Source: Clostridia bacterium
GTDB lineage: Bacteria > Bacillota_A > Clostridia > Oscillospirales > QAKW01
Length of the DNA stretch: 28,107 bases
Direction: 5' to 3'
Assembly (NCBI GenBank): GCA_017396865.1
Contig: JAFQKO010000167.1
Span: 1-28,107, forward strand
Position numbers and translations under genes: made by a program. Within the stretch, counting starts at the first letter, position 1, and every line of letters begins with the position of its first letter. Positions 14,845 to 21,712 of this stretch are shown in pieces. The notes under the pieces were generated by a model. The model did no database searches. It saw only the letters and a list, made by a program, of their open reading frames with translations, and was not told where the DNA came from.

Positions 14845-15618
14845 ATGAATTACGATTTAAATATTATATCGATAGAGAATGTGTTTTACCGAGATGAAAA
14901 CAAATGGGCAAGAAATATCTGCAAAACACGGCATTATGATGCCATCGTGTTTTTCACCGAAGGAGAAATAGAATACAATTTTCCGCAGAAAACAGTGGTA
15001 GCAAAAAAAGGAGATATTTTGCTCCTTCCCGGAAATCTTCCATACAGTGGTAAGCGGAACTTGGAGTATTGCTCCTACTATGTGATAGATTTCTTATGTT
15101 CTGATGAAAAACAATTTGAACATTTTGGCGCACCATGTTCGTTTCCTGTTGCAAACTATCAAAAGGTCTTACAACAGTTTGAGAGTGCTTTGCGTTTATG
15201 GAATCGCTCGCCCATTGACACAATGATCGGGCTGAAGGGATATCTCTATTCTTTGCTGAGAGAACGCTTTTTTCAAAAAGCGGAGAGCGACAGTCAACCA
15301 GCCCAAAATGATATCCTGCAATATATTGAAGGAAATTTATTCAACCCGACCCTCAGTGTTATGAAAATATGCAAAGAACTGTATATTTCGGACTCACAGC
15401 TGCGAAGAACAATCCATAAATTTACAGGAGTATCACCCAATGAATATATTACGCTACAGAGAGTTAATAAAGCAAAAGTAATGCTATCCATAAGTGACGA
15501 AAGCATAAAGGATATTTCTTGTGCCTGTGGCTTTGCATCACCATTTTATTTTTCCAGAGTTTTTTCAAAGGTCACGGGAATGTCGCCATCCGCATACAGA
15601 GCGCACACCACCGACTAA
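14845..15618 (+). CDS. AraC-family transcriptional regulator, cassette A
   Basis: A 257-residue regulator. Residues about 1-130 form a cupin-like effector domain (YDAIVFFTEGEIEYNFPQKTVV, GDILLLPGNLPYSG). Residues about 150-257 hold two helix-turn-helices (LSVMKICKELYISDSQLRRTIHKFTGVSPNEYI and SIKDISCACGFASPFYFSRVFSKVTGMSPSAYR), the diagnostic AraC signature. Its gene is divergent from the glycyl radical enzyme operon, so it probably activates that operon when the substrate or a product is present. GGAGAGGG lies 11 bases before the ATG. The effector cannot be inferred from sequence. Confidence 0.92.
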   Translation: MNYDLNIISIENVFYRDENKWARNICKTRHYDAIVFFTEGEIEYNFPQKTVVAKKGDILLLPGNLPYSGKRNLEYCSYYVIDFLCSDEKQFEHFGAPCSFPVANYQKVLQQFESALRLWNRSPIDTMIGLKGYLYSLLRERFFQKAESDSQPAQNDILQYIEGNLFNPTLSVMKICKELYISDSQLRRTIHKFTGVSPNEYITLQRVNKAKVMLSISDESIKDISCACGFASPFYFSRVFSKVTGMSPSAYRAHTTD

Positions 15619-15642
15619 AAGCTACGCAAAAACTAATGGGTC

Positions 15643-15660
15643 CTACTTGACCGCAAGCAG
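15643..15660 (+). repeat. Junction motif before copy 2 (candidate recombination site)
   Basis: CTACTTG-ACCG-CAAGCAG is an imperfect inverted repeat with seven-base arms and one mismatch. It abuts the spoVAC remnant. The eight bases to the left (AATGGGTC) are also shared with copy 3. Confidence 0.6.
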
Positions 15661-15779
15661 AGGGCTTCGTCCTCGACCTCGGCGCAAAAATGTTCACCAT
15701 CGCCGGGCCTGCCATCGCTTACGGCACGGTTGCTTCGGTTGTATACGGCTTAATCTATTGGATTGCAACTTTATTCTAA
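15660..15779 (+). pseudogene. spoVAC 3'-end remnant, copy 2
   Basis: A 120-bp fragment encoding 39 residues that start EGFVLDLGAKMF and end IYWIATLF, then a stop. It aligns without gaps to the end of spoVAC. There is no start codon, and an in-frame TGA lies four codons upstream, so it is not expressed as a protein. Relative to the intact gene many of the differences are synonymous (for example ASVVYG spelled with different codons), which suggests it evolved as part of a working spoVAC in another lineage before arriving here. Confidence 0.9.
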
Positions 15780-15782
15780 CGC

Positions 15783-15813
15783 AAAAGGCTTGACCGATTA
15801 GGTCAAGCCTTTT
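15783..15813. terminator. spoVAC-type terminator, version 2
   Basis: Thirteen-base-pair stem AAAAGGCTTGACC/GGTCAAGCCTTTT around GATTA. It follows the copy 2 stop by three bases and touches the stop codon of the convergent AraC gene, so it serves that gene on the minus strand. Confidence 0.85.
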
Positions 15814-16700
15814 TATGTTTGTTTGCGGTATTCCGAGGGAGTCGTTCCGGATATATTACGAAAAGTGCGGATAAAGGTTGACATATTTTCAAAGCCCGAT
15901 TGGTAGCACGCTTCGCTGATGGAGCATCCTTGCTCAATCAAGCTCTGACTATAAGCGATTTGTCGCGCCTTTATATAGTTTGAAACAGTGGTATTAAAAT
16001 ACTGACGAAAAAGCCGTGATACATATTCGCGGCTGTAAAAGAAATGATCCGCCACCTCCTTGACGGAAGAAATTTCAATGAAATTTTGCTCGATATATTG
16101 CTTAATGGCACGAAGATTTTCCGGCAAGGTAGACTCATGATCTTGGAGGATCGAATTGCTTTCGTTGATTAAAAAGAAGATCTGCAGAACCAAGCCTTTG
16201 GCAAGAGCTTGATAATTGGGTTTTGCCTCCTGCTCTAACGCTTGGGAAAGCTGATGCAAAAGCGTAAAGATCATCGAACGATTTTTATCAAGAGGAGAAA
16301 ATACAGCAATTCCCTTTGAGGCCTCTTTCAAAAAACCAACCAAAGCTCCGCATCCAAAACCATCAAGTGCATCGGGATATAAATAGAAAACATGACGTTT
16401 ATAATTGGTTTCTTCACACCCGATTTTAGACATATGAAACATTCCGGGTGAAATGAGCAAAATATCCCCAATTTTTGGATGAACACAGGTTGACTCACAG
16501 ATATAATCTATATTTCCCTCCTCGAGAATGACAAGCTCATAGTAATTATGATAATGAAGGCTGGACGGAAAGGTATTAGAATTATAAAGTGTGGAGCGAT
16601 AGGAATAAAAAAGAGAATCGCCCAAATCATGATCCTGCCAATTGATCACCTGCTTAATATTCTCCCCATTGCTTTGTTTATAGTAGCTTGACTTTTTCAT
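15813..16700 (-). CDS. AraC-family transcriptional regulator, cassette B
   Basis: About 295 residues. The N-terminal half is a cupin-type sensor (LHYHNYYELVILEEGNIDYICE, GDILLISPGMFHMSK), where the H-x-H-N-Y-Y-E pattern is typical of sugar-responsive AraC proteins. The last 100 residues carry both helix-turn-helices (ISSVKEVADHFFYSREYVSRLFRQYF and SISEACYQSGFENMSTFIRTFRNISG) and end TPSEYRKQT. Start is the ATG with GGAGGTG five bases upstream; a longer frame lacks a site. Divergent from the FAD oxidoreductase, its likely target. Its stop codon lies on the terminator of repeat copy 2. Confidence 0.92.
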   Translation of the reverse strand: MKKSSYYKQSNGENIKQVINWQDHDLGDSLFYSYRSTLYNSNTFPSSLHYHNYYELVILEEGNIDYICESTCVHPKIGDILLISPGMFHMSKIGCEETNYKRHVFYLYPDALDGFGCGALVGFLKEASKGIAVFSPLDKNRSMIFTLLHQLSQALEQEAKPNYQALAKGLVLQIFFLINESNSILQDHESTLPENLRAIKQYIEQNFIEISSVKEVADHFFYSREYVSRLFRQYFNTTVSNYIKARQIAYSQSLIEQGCSISEACYQSGFENMSTFIRTFRNISGTTPSEYRKQT

Positions 16701-16781
16701 CCGCTCACCTCCGGATATCACAAATTCATAAATTTATATCACATTGTCGGTAGATTTTCAATTTTTGGAACTATATACTTG

Positions 16782-16810
16782 ATTATAGGACAATTGAATC
16801 GAATTTTCAA
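16782..16810 (-). promoter_or_regulatory. Promoter of the cassette B AraC gene
   Basis: Minus-strand TTGAAA (16805-16810) and TATAAT (16782-16787), spacer 17. No equally good promoter is seen for the divergent oxidoreductase, which suggests it depends on an activator. Confidence 0.7.
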
Positions 16811-16836
16811 CATTTAATTTAAAAAGGAGAAAAACC

Positions 16837-18645
16837 ATGCTAAAAACAAAACTACACCAGGCAGATATCTGCGTTATCGGCGGAGGAATCGGCGGTATGT
16901 TTACTGCTATCAGCGCCGCGCGGCACGGAGCGAAGGTGGTGCTGATGCAGGATCGTCCTGTATTGGGCGGAAATGCCAGCAGCGAGATTCGGATGTGGAT
17001 CTCCGGGGCGGGAACGCGCGTGCGCGATCTGCAGGAAACGGGCATTATGGAGGAGCTTCTTTTAGAGAATATGCACCGCAATCCCACCCGCAATTTCACC
17101 GCTTGGGACGCCCTACTTTACGAAAAGGTGCGCTTTGAGGAAAATATCGAACTTTTGCTCAACTGCGCCTGCTGCGAAGCAATGGCTGAAAACGGACACA
17201 TTTCATCAGTTAAGGGCTTTCAGCTTACCACCTACACTTGGCATGAAGTTATGGCTAAAATATTCGTGGATAGTTCGGGAGATAGCATCCTTGCGCCGTT
17301 AGTCGGTGCAGAATTTAAGGTGGGTCGAGAAGCCAAAAGCGAATATCTCGAAGAATTTGGTCTTGAGAATGCCGATAATCATACCATGGGAATGAGCATT
17401 ATGATGCAGTGCCGCGAAACCGATCATCCCATTTCCTATACGCCGCCCGCTTGGGCCTATGATTTTCCCGATGATGATGCGATGAACAATAAGCCCCACA
17501 ACCTCTATGCCATCAACACCAACTTCTACTGGATCGAATTGGGCGGCATGCAAAACAGCATCGATGATACAGAGGAAATCAAGGATGAATTGCTGAAAAT
17601 TGCGTTTGGCGTTTGGGATCATATCAAAAACCACGGTGATCACGGCGCCGAAAACTGGGAGCTGGAATGGGTTGGTTTTTTGCCCGGCAAGCGAGAAAGC
17701 CGCAGGTACATAGGCGATTATGTGCTGACCCAGCACGATGTGGAAAATTGCACACCCTTTGATGATGTGGTGGCTTATGGCGGATGGCAGATCGACAATC
17801 ACCTGCCCGGAGGCTTCCATATGGATGCCAAGGGCGGTGCCCATCTGCAAAAGCGCAGACTCAGCGAGCCGTATCCCATTCCGCTTCGTTCCCTATATTC
17901 CAAGAATATTGATAATTTGATGTTTGCTGGACGGAATATCAGTGCAAGTCATATAGCATTCAGCTCGACACGTGTTATGGGAACAATCGGCGTGATTGGT
18001 CAAGCTGTAGGAACTGCGGCTGCGATTGCGGCAAAAAACGACCTATTGCCGAGGGAAGCTGCACAGAAAAAGATTCGACAGATTCAAGATGCATTGTTAG
18101 AGGATGATTGCTTTCTACCCGGATTACGCCGTAAACCGTCGAAATTAGCAAGAACAGCGAACCTCACCTGTGATTACGGAGAATGCTCTAATCTTCTCAA
18201 CGGTATTGATCGTCGAATTTGGGGCAATGATAACGGATATTTCGGCAAAACAAATAAAGCGATTACCTATAGTTTTGAGAAACCGGAGTTAGTGAATGGC
18301 GTTCGTTTAGTGTTGGACAGCGATTTGGATAGAGAATATACCGAAGGTAACCCTGACGGATTGCATACCTCTGCGGTACTCTTTTTTCCGACAAGCCACG
18401 ACAACACCAAATTTGGTTTTCCGAAATGCCTGATCAAACACTATAAAATTGAGATTTTAGATGAAAACAACCAATGGACTACTGCTTTGGAGATCGAAGA
18501 TAATCATCAACGATTTATAAAACACACATTAAATAAAATGGTAAAAGCAGTACGTTTCATCCCGCTCAGCACCTACCACAGCGAGACAAAGACCGAAGAT
18601 TACGGAAGTTCAACGGCACATATCTTCAATTTTGAAGTATATTGA
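16837..18645 (+). CDS. FAD-dependent oxidoreductase with C-terminal beta-rich domain
   Basis: A 602-residue flavoprotein of the FAD_oxidored type. The dinucleotide-binding loop is VIGGGIGG (residues 13-20), with a second FAD-contact block RPVLGGNASSEIRMW (about 40-54) and a late FAD block NLMFAGRNISASHIAFSSTRVMGTIGVIGQAVGTAA. Residues about 440-602 (from TANLTCDYGECSNLL) form an extra domain rich in beta strands and aromatic residues, resembling a discoidin-like or carbohydrate-binding module; this part is a guess. There is no signal peptide, so it acts in the cytoplasm. Homologues often sit in glycan-use loci, where a role in sugar oxidation is suspected but unproven. AAGGAG lies eight bases before the ATG. 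Confidence 0.85.
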   Translation: MLKTKLHQADICVIGGGIGGMFTAISAARHGAKVVLMQDRPVLGGNASSEIRMWISGAGTRVRDLQETGIMEELLLENMHRNPTRNFTAWDALLYEKVRFEENIELLLNCACCEAMAENGHISSVKGFQLTTYTWHEVMAKIFVDSSGDSILAPLVGAEFKVGREAKSEYLEEFGLENADNHTMGMSIMMQCRETDHPISYTPPAWAYDFPDDDAMNNKPHNLYAINTNFYWIELGGMQNSIDDTEEIKDELLKIAFGVWDHIKNHGDHGAENWELEWVGFLPGKRESRRYIGDYVLTQHDVENCTPFDDVVAYGGWQIDNHLPGGFHMDAKGGAHLQKRRLSEPYPIPLRSLYSKNIDNLMFAGRNISASHIAFSSTRVMGTIGVIGQAVGTAAAIAAKNDLLPREAAQKKIRQIQDALLEDDCFLPGLRRKPSKLARTANLTCDYGECSNLLNGIDRRIWGNDNGYFGKTNKAITYSFEKPELVNGVRLVLDSDLDREYTEGNPDGLHTSAVLFFPTSHDNTKFGFPKCLIKHYKIEILDENNQWTTALEIEDNHQRFIKHTLNKMVKAVRFIPLSTYHSETKTEDYGSSTAHIFNFEVY

Positions 18646-18662
18646 TTGTTATCAAATGGGTC

Positions 18663-18680
18663 CTACTTGACCACAAGCAG
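18663..18680 (+). repeat. Junction motif before copy 3
   Basis: CTACTTG-ACCA-CAAGCAG, the same imperfect inverted repeat as at 15643-15660, differing only in one spacer base. It is again preceded by AATGGGTC and abuts the spoVAC remnant. Confidence 0.6.
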
Positions 18681-18799
18681 AAGGGTTCATCCTCGGCCTC
18701 GGCGCCAAGATTTTTCAAATCGCCGGGCCTGTCATCGCTTACGGCACGGTTGCTTCGGTTGTATACGGCTTAATCTATTGGATTACAACTTTATTCTAA
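18680..18799 (+). pseudogene. spoVAC 3'-end remnant, copy 3 (mosaic)
   Basis: A 120-bp fragment encoding EGFILGLGAKIFQIAGPVIA through IYWITTLF and a stop, with no start codon. Its first part matches copy 1 exactly for 64 bases. After the shared ACGGCACGGTTGC it switches to the sequence of copy 2, with a single difference to the stop. It is therefore a recombinant between two spoVAC alleles. Confidence 0.9.
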
Positions 18800-18800
18800 C

Positions 18801-18835
18801 GCAAAAGGCTTGACCGATTAGGTCAAGCCTTTTGC
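18801..18835. terminator. spoVAC-type terminator, version 3
   Basis: Fifteen-base-pair stem GCAAAAGGCTTGACC/GGTCAAGCCTTTTGC around GATTA, one base after the copy 3 stop. Except for the final bases it is identical to version 2. It also serves the minus-strand sialidase-like gene. Confidence 0.85.
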
Positions 18836-18856
18836 ACCTTTAAAGCGTTCGTGCAA

Positions 18857-18867
18857 TAGAATACTAT
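18857..18867. repeat. Left-end 11-mer of cassette C
   Basis: TAGAATACTAT, identical to 11558-11568 at the start of cassette A, and again including the stop codon of the leftmost passenger gene. Confidence 0.6.
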
Positions 18868-19919
18868 TCGATATCAATGAGCCAATGAGCAATATTAGCT
18901 TTTGCATTATCATAAGAAACTGAACTTTGTATAAGTACTCTTTGCCCACCGTCTTTTGTATCAAGCACAATGTTATTGGAATAATAAGCTTTACGACCTT
19001 CTGTTTCACAAAGATATCTGCCTTCATCCCAGTGAACGCCGTCGTAACTTGTATAAAGCACAAAATAGAATGGTAACTCATCGGTTTCGCAACCCGACCT
19101 ACCGTGAAGCAAATATCCGCCTTTCACTTTAGCTACCTGTGGATTCCGAATACGCTTTTGACAGAAGCTCTTACCGGTTTCGTTCCAAGTCAAACCCATA
19201 TCCGGACTAATGCAATAATCAAGATTATACTCGTCGCCCTTATTGTAAACGTAACAAATTAACGCCCCATCCTCACGCACAACCATGTTTCCATAAGCTC
19301 GATTTATGGGTTCTATTGGAAGCTTGTTACGAAGGGTGAACGTTTTTCCGCCATCCGTGCTTTGATAAATGTAATGCTTGTGTTCTTCTTTTTTACCAAG
19401 CCAGTCGGGTGCGGCGTGGAACAGAACATATATTACTCCATCGCACACGACTGCGTCGTATATTCTGCCGCATTTTTCGAAAGCCTGAAAGGGCTCACTC
19501 CAGTTTTCGCCGCCATCGTTACTGATAACAACGGTTGGTTCTAAATAAGGCTCCCAGCCGTTTGGATTTGTACATCTTGTGCAAAAGGCAATAATTTCAT
19601 TCTCCTTTGTTGACACTGCTTTTTCACAACTAACCGTAAACGGTTGATTTATAAAGGAGTCCCAGGAATAGGGAAATATCTTAGCATCCTCCCAACTTTT
19701 GCCGCCATCGTGTGACCTTCTGCACTCCAACCAGCCAAACCCATTGTGTCCGCCGTTCCTTGTTGCTGAACAGTTAGAATAAATGGACATGATGCTGCCT
19801 TTTTTATACTCAACCAATGCGTGACTTAAATGTCCACTTCGTTGCTTCTCTTGATGGTTTATATAGAGAAGCCCCATGTTCGGTAAATTTTCAGGCGTTA
19901 TTTTGAAATTAATAAACAT
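18864..19919 (-). CDS. Sialidase-like Asp-box beta-propeller protein
   Basis: A 351-residue protein with four clear Asp boxes (SHDGGKSW 69-76, SNDGGENW 133-140, STDGGKTF 187-194, SPDMGLTW 238-245) and a partial fifth (SYDGVHW 291-297), implying a six-bladed propeller of the sialidase superfamily. The FRIP arginine motif of classical GH33 sialidases is not seen, and there is no signal peptide. A true sialidase is therefore doubtful; it may be an intracellular hydrolase or lyase for an unusual acidic sugar. AAGGAG lies about eight bases before the ATG. It is last in an operon with dgoK and the aldolase, 62 bases after dgoK. Confidence 0.8.
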   Translation of the reverse strand: MFINFKITPENLPNMGLLYINHQEKQRSGHLSHALVEYKKGSIMSIYSNCSATRNGGHNGFGWLECRRSHDGGKSWEDAKIFPYSWDSFINQPFTVSCEKAVSTKENEIIAFCTRCTNPNGWEPYLEPTVVISNDGGENWSEPFQAFEKCGRIYDAVVCDGVIYVLFHAAPDWLGKKEEHKHYIYQSTDGGKTFTLRNKLPIEPINRAYGNMVVREDGALICYVYNKGDEYNLDYCISPDMGLTWNETGKSFCQKRIRNPQVAKVKGGYLLHGRSGCETDELPFYFVLYTSYDGVHWDEGRYLCETEGRKAYYSNNIVLDTKDGGQRVLIQSSVSYDNAKANIAHWLIDIE

Positions 19920-19981
19920 CTTGTTTTCTCCTTAATTTATTTTTTCAGTGTAGTGTATACACGATCCTTTTAACGTAAAAT

Positions 19982-20944
19982 TCAAAATAAACACAGATCT
20001 GCTGAAACATTCTCATCATTTGAATATTCATATATTTTTATAATGCCGCTGCTTGATGCTTGTTCTGCCTGCCAATCATCAATAATTTCCACATGGGCAG
20101 ACGATATCTTTTTCAGTATCACCGCTATCGCTTGTTTTATCTCTTTTTGTCCGCCGACAATAATACGCTTTGGATTTTTACGCAGGATTTGTTCGACCTC
20201 ATTACACAAAACAACTCCCATAAAAAAACTATAGAGTTCAGTTTTATTTTGCGTGAATAGTTTATCCAGAATTCTTACTTTAAATAAAGAGGCGTTGATA
20301 CCGTTTTCTTTGCAAACAACATAACCCTTCAGTAAAAATTCATCGTTTAGCTTTGTGTTTTTAAGACTAAGAGAATCCTTTAAAATAGTATTTTGACAGA
20401 GGGAAGATATGAATTCTCCTGTGAGTGTTGTTTCAAACTTGATAATTCTTTGATTTGTGTCAGCAATAATGATTTTTGAATGTGATCCGGGCAGAATGTA
20501 AATGCCTTCGCCCCTGAAAAGACCTATAAACTCAGTTTCTTCGCCTCGCATAATATCGCTGTGTTCAAAACTTTCACAAAGGTTTTTTACTCCCGGCACA
20601 AAAACAAAGGGTATTGGAGAAATTTCTGTTATTATTGTTTCGTATAAACTGTTATGCAATTCCTCAATTCCAACAGGAGCAGTGATATATGGAAGATTTA
20701 CCAGTCCATACTCACCGGTGATCATACCCGATGCCAAAATTTTCTCGATTTTTGATTCGGGCATGCTGTTGTTTTTAAGAATGGTATCAATACCTTGTTT
20801 AATGGTTTGAATCAAAATTTCCTTGTCATCTATTCCTTTTTTGGCACCTATATGGAACGTAAGCCTGTCAACAGTGTCATTTTTTACCACAAGGCTGATT
20901 CTTGTATTTGATGTTCCACCGTCTATCGTTATGTAATTAGCCAT
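19982..20944 (-). CDS. dgoK: 2-dehydro-3-deoxygalactonokinase
   Basis: Phosphorylates 2-dehydro-3-deoxygalactonate (or gluconate) with ATP to the 6-phosphate, the step before aldol cleavage. The 320-residue frame begins ITIDGGTSNTRISLV (phosphate-binding motif, with the more usual DWGTSN changed to DGGTSN) and contains ASGMITGEYGL, APVGIEEL, FVPGVK and DIMRGEETEFIGLF, all DgoK signatures, plus LPGSHSK. The ATG overlaps the end of the aldolase gene by eight bases, so the two are coupled. No galactonate dehydratase is in the cassette, so the keto-deoxy sugar acid must come from another route. Confidence 0.92.
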   Translation of the reverse strand: MANYITIDGGTSNTRISLVVKNDTVDRLTFHIGAKKGIDDKEILIQTIKQGIDTILKNNSMPESKIEKILASGMITGEYGLVNLPYITAPVGIEELHNSLYETIITEISPIPFVFVPGVKNLCESFEHSDIMRGEETEFIGLFRGEGIYILPGSHSKIIIADTNQRIIKFETTLTGEFISSLCQNTILKDSLSLKNTKLNDEFLLKGYVVCKENGINASLFKVRILDKLFTQNKTELYSFFMGVVLCNEVEQILRKNPKRIIVGGQKEIKQAIAVILKKISSAHVEIIDDWQAEQASSSGIIKIYEYSNDENVSADLCLF

Positions 20945-21602
20945 CTTTTATCACCGCCGTATAACTTTGAGCAAGCTTGGTTATTGCTGCCCAATCATCA
21001 TTCTCTATCAGTGTTTTGTTGATCATGTTGGAACCAATTCCAAATCCGCTTATGCAGGAATTTAAATAGCCTTTCATATTTTCCGGGGAGATTCCTCCCA
21101 CAGCAAGAAAATCTATATGCGAGAGTGGCGCGGTAACGGCCTTAAAATAATCAACCCCCAGATTGTTTATCGGAAATAGCTTGACAAAATCCGCGCCATA
21201 TTGTTTTGCGGCCAATGCTTCGGAAGGGGTGAGGGCTCCCGAAATGGAAACCATTCCTCTTCTTTTCGTTGCTTTAATAATTCTTTTGTCCGTATTAGGC
21301 GAAATAATAAATTCTCCGCCTGCCTTTTTGGTGTAGGCAATTTGCTTTTTGGTTATTACCGTTCCGGCTCCGATGGAAAGCTTACCTTGAAAATACGAAG
21401 CGAGTCTTTTTATCTGCGCGGCCGTTTGCTTATCCGATACTTTTGCGTTTGCGCTGTAAGTTACTTCCACCATTCGGATTTCACCATCATACAGCGCTTG
21501 ACATAGCGGAATAAGCTTTTCTTCGTTTACATTGCGTATGATTGCAATTATTTTATGTTCTTTGATTTTGGAAATTATTTCTACTGTATTATTGCGTTTC
21601 AT
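20937..21602 (-). CDS. KDPG/KDPGal aldolase
   Basis: Class I aldolase that splits 2-dehydro-3-deoxy-6-phospho-galactonate or -gluconate into pyruvate and glyceraldehyde 3-phosphate. Seen: IIAIIRNVNEEKLIPLCQAL with the Arg at the active site, MVEVTY with the catalytic Glu, IGAGTVITKKQ, FIISPN, and the Schiff-base lysine in ADFVKLFP, then AVGGISPENM. About 221 residues, normal for the Eda/DgoA family. Start is the ATG at 21602, with AGGGG eight bases upstream; a GTG nine bases earlier is less well placed. First gene of the operon; DgoK next to it favours the galacto substrate. Confidence 0.92.
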   Translation of the reverse strand: MKRNNTVEIISKIKEHKIIAIIRNVNEEKLIPLCQALYDGEIRMVEVTYSANAKVSDKQTAAQIKRLASYFQGKLSIGAGTVITKKQIAYTKKAGGEFIISPNTDKRIIKATKRRGMVSISGALTPSEALAAKQYGADFVKLFPINNLGVDYFKAVTAPLSHIDFLAVGGISPENMKGYLNSCISGFGIGSNMINKTLIENDDWAAITKLAQSYTAVIKDG

Positions 21603-21669
21603 TTCATCCACCCCTGCTTATAATACCTCTCAAAAGAATCAATTTAAATAGCGATTTTTGCTATTAATA

Positions 21670-21697
21670 TTGACATTTCTGCAAAAGTAGATATAAT
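21670..21697 (+). promoter_or_regulatory. Promoter of the cassette C AraC gene
   Basis: TTGACA (21670-21675) and TATAAT (21692-21697), spacer 16, only 15 bases before the start codon, so the mRNA leader would be about nine bases. A small inverted repeat, ATAGC-gattttt-GCTAT, overlaps its upstream edge (21649-21665) and may be a regulator site for the divergent aldolase operon. Confidence 0.75.
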
Positions 21698-21712
21698 TTT
21701 CTTGGTGATTAT

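Larger units (their letters stand above)
11557..15637. mobile_element. Cassette A: glycyl radical enzyme, activase, AraC regulator
   Basis: DNA between the terminator after spoVAC copy 1 and the junction motif before copy 2. It holds two minus-strand catabolic genes and a divergent AraC-family gene, and is clearly less GC-rich than the flanking housekeeping genes. The left end begins with TAGAATACTAT, shared with cassette C. There is no recombinase inside. Boundaries are inferred from the repeats and may be a few bases off. Confidence 0.65.
15816..18657. mobile_element. Cassette B: AraC regulator and FAD-dependent oxidoreductase
   Basis: DNA between the copy 2 terminator and the junction motif of copy 3. 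It contains two divergent genes only. The gene order is reversed relative to cassettes A and C: the regulator is at the left end. Its left end lacks the TAGAATACTAT 11-mer, while its right end carries the same AATGGGTC-CTACTTG junction as cassette A. Confidence 0.62.

Noticed and set aside
15521..15793. Small open frame running from the AraC gene end across repeat copy 2
   Set aside because: It is out of frame with both the AraC gene and the spoVAC remnant and has no start signal; the spoVAC frame accounts for the similarity.
18864..19919. Calling the Asp-box protein a secreted sialidase (nanH)
   Set aside because: No signal peptide and no FRIP motif, and its operon partners act on keto-deoxy sugar acids rather than N-acetylneuraminate.
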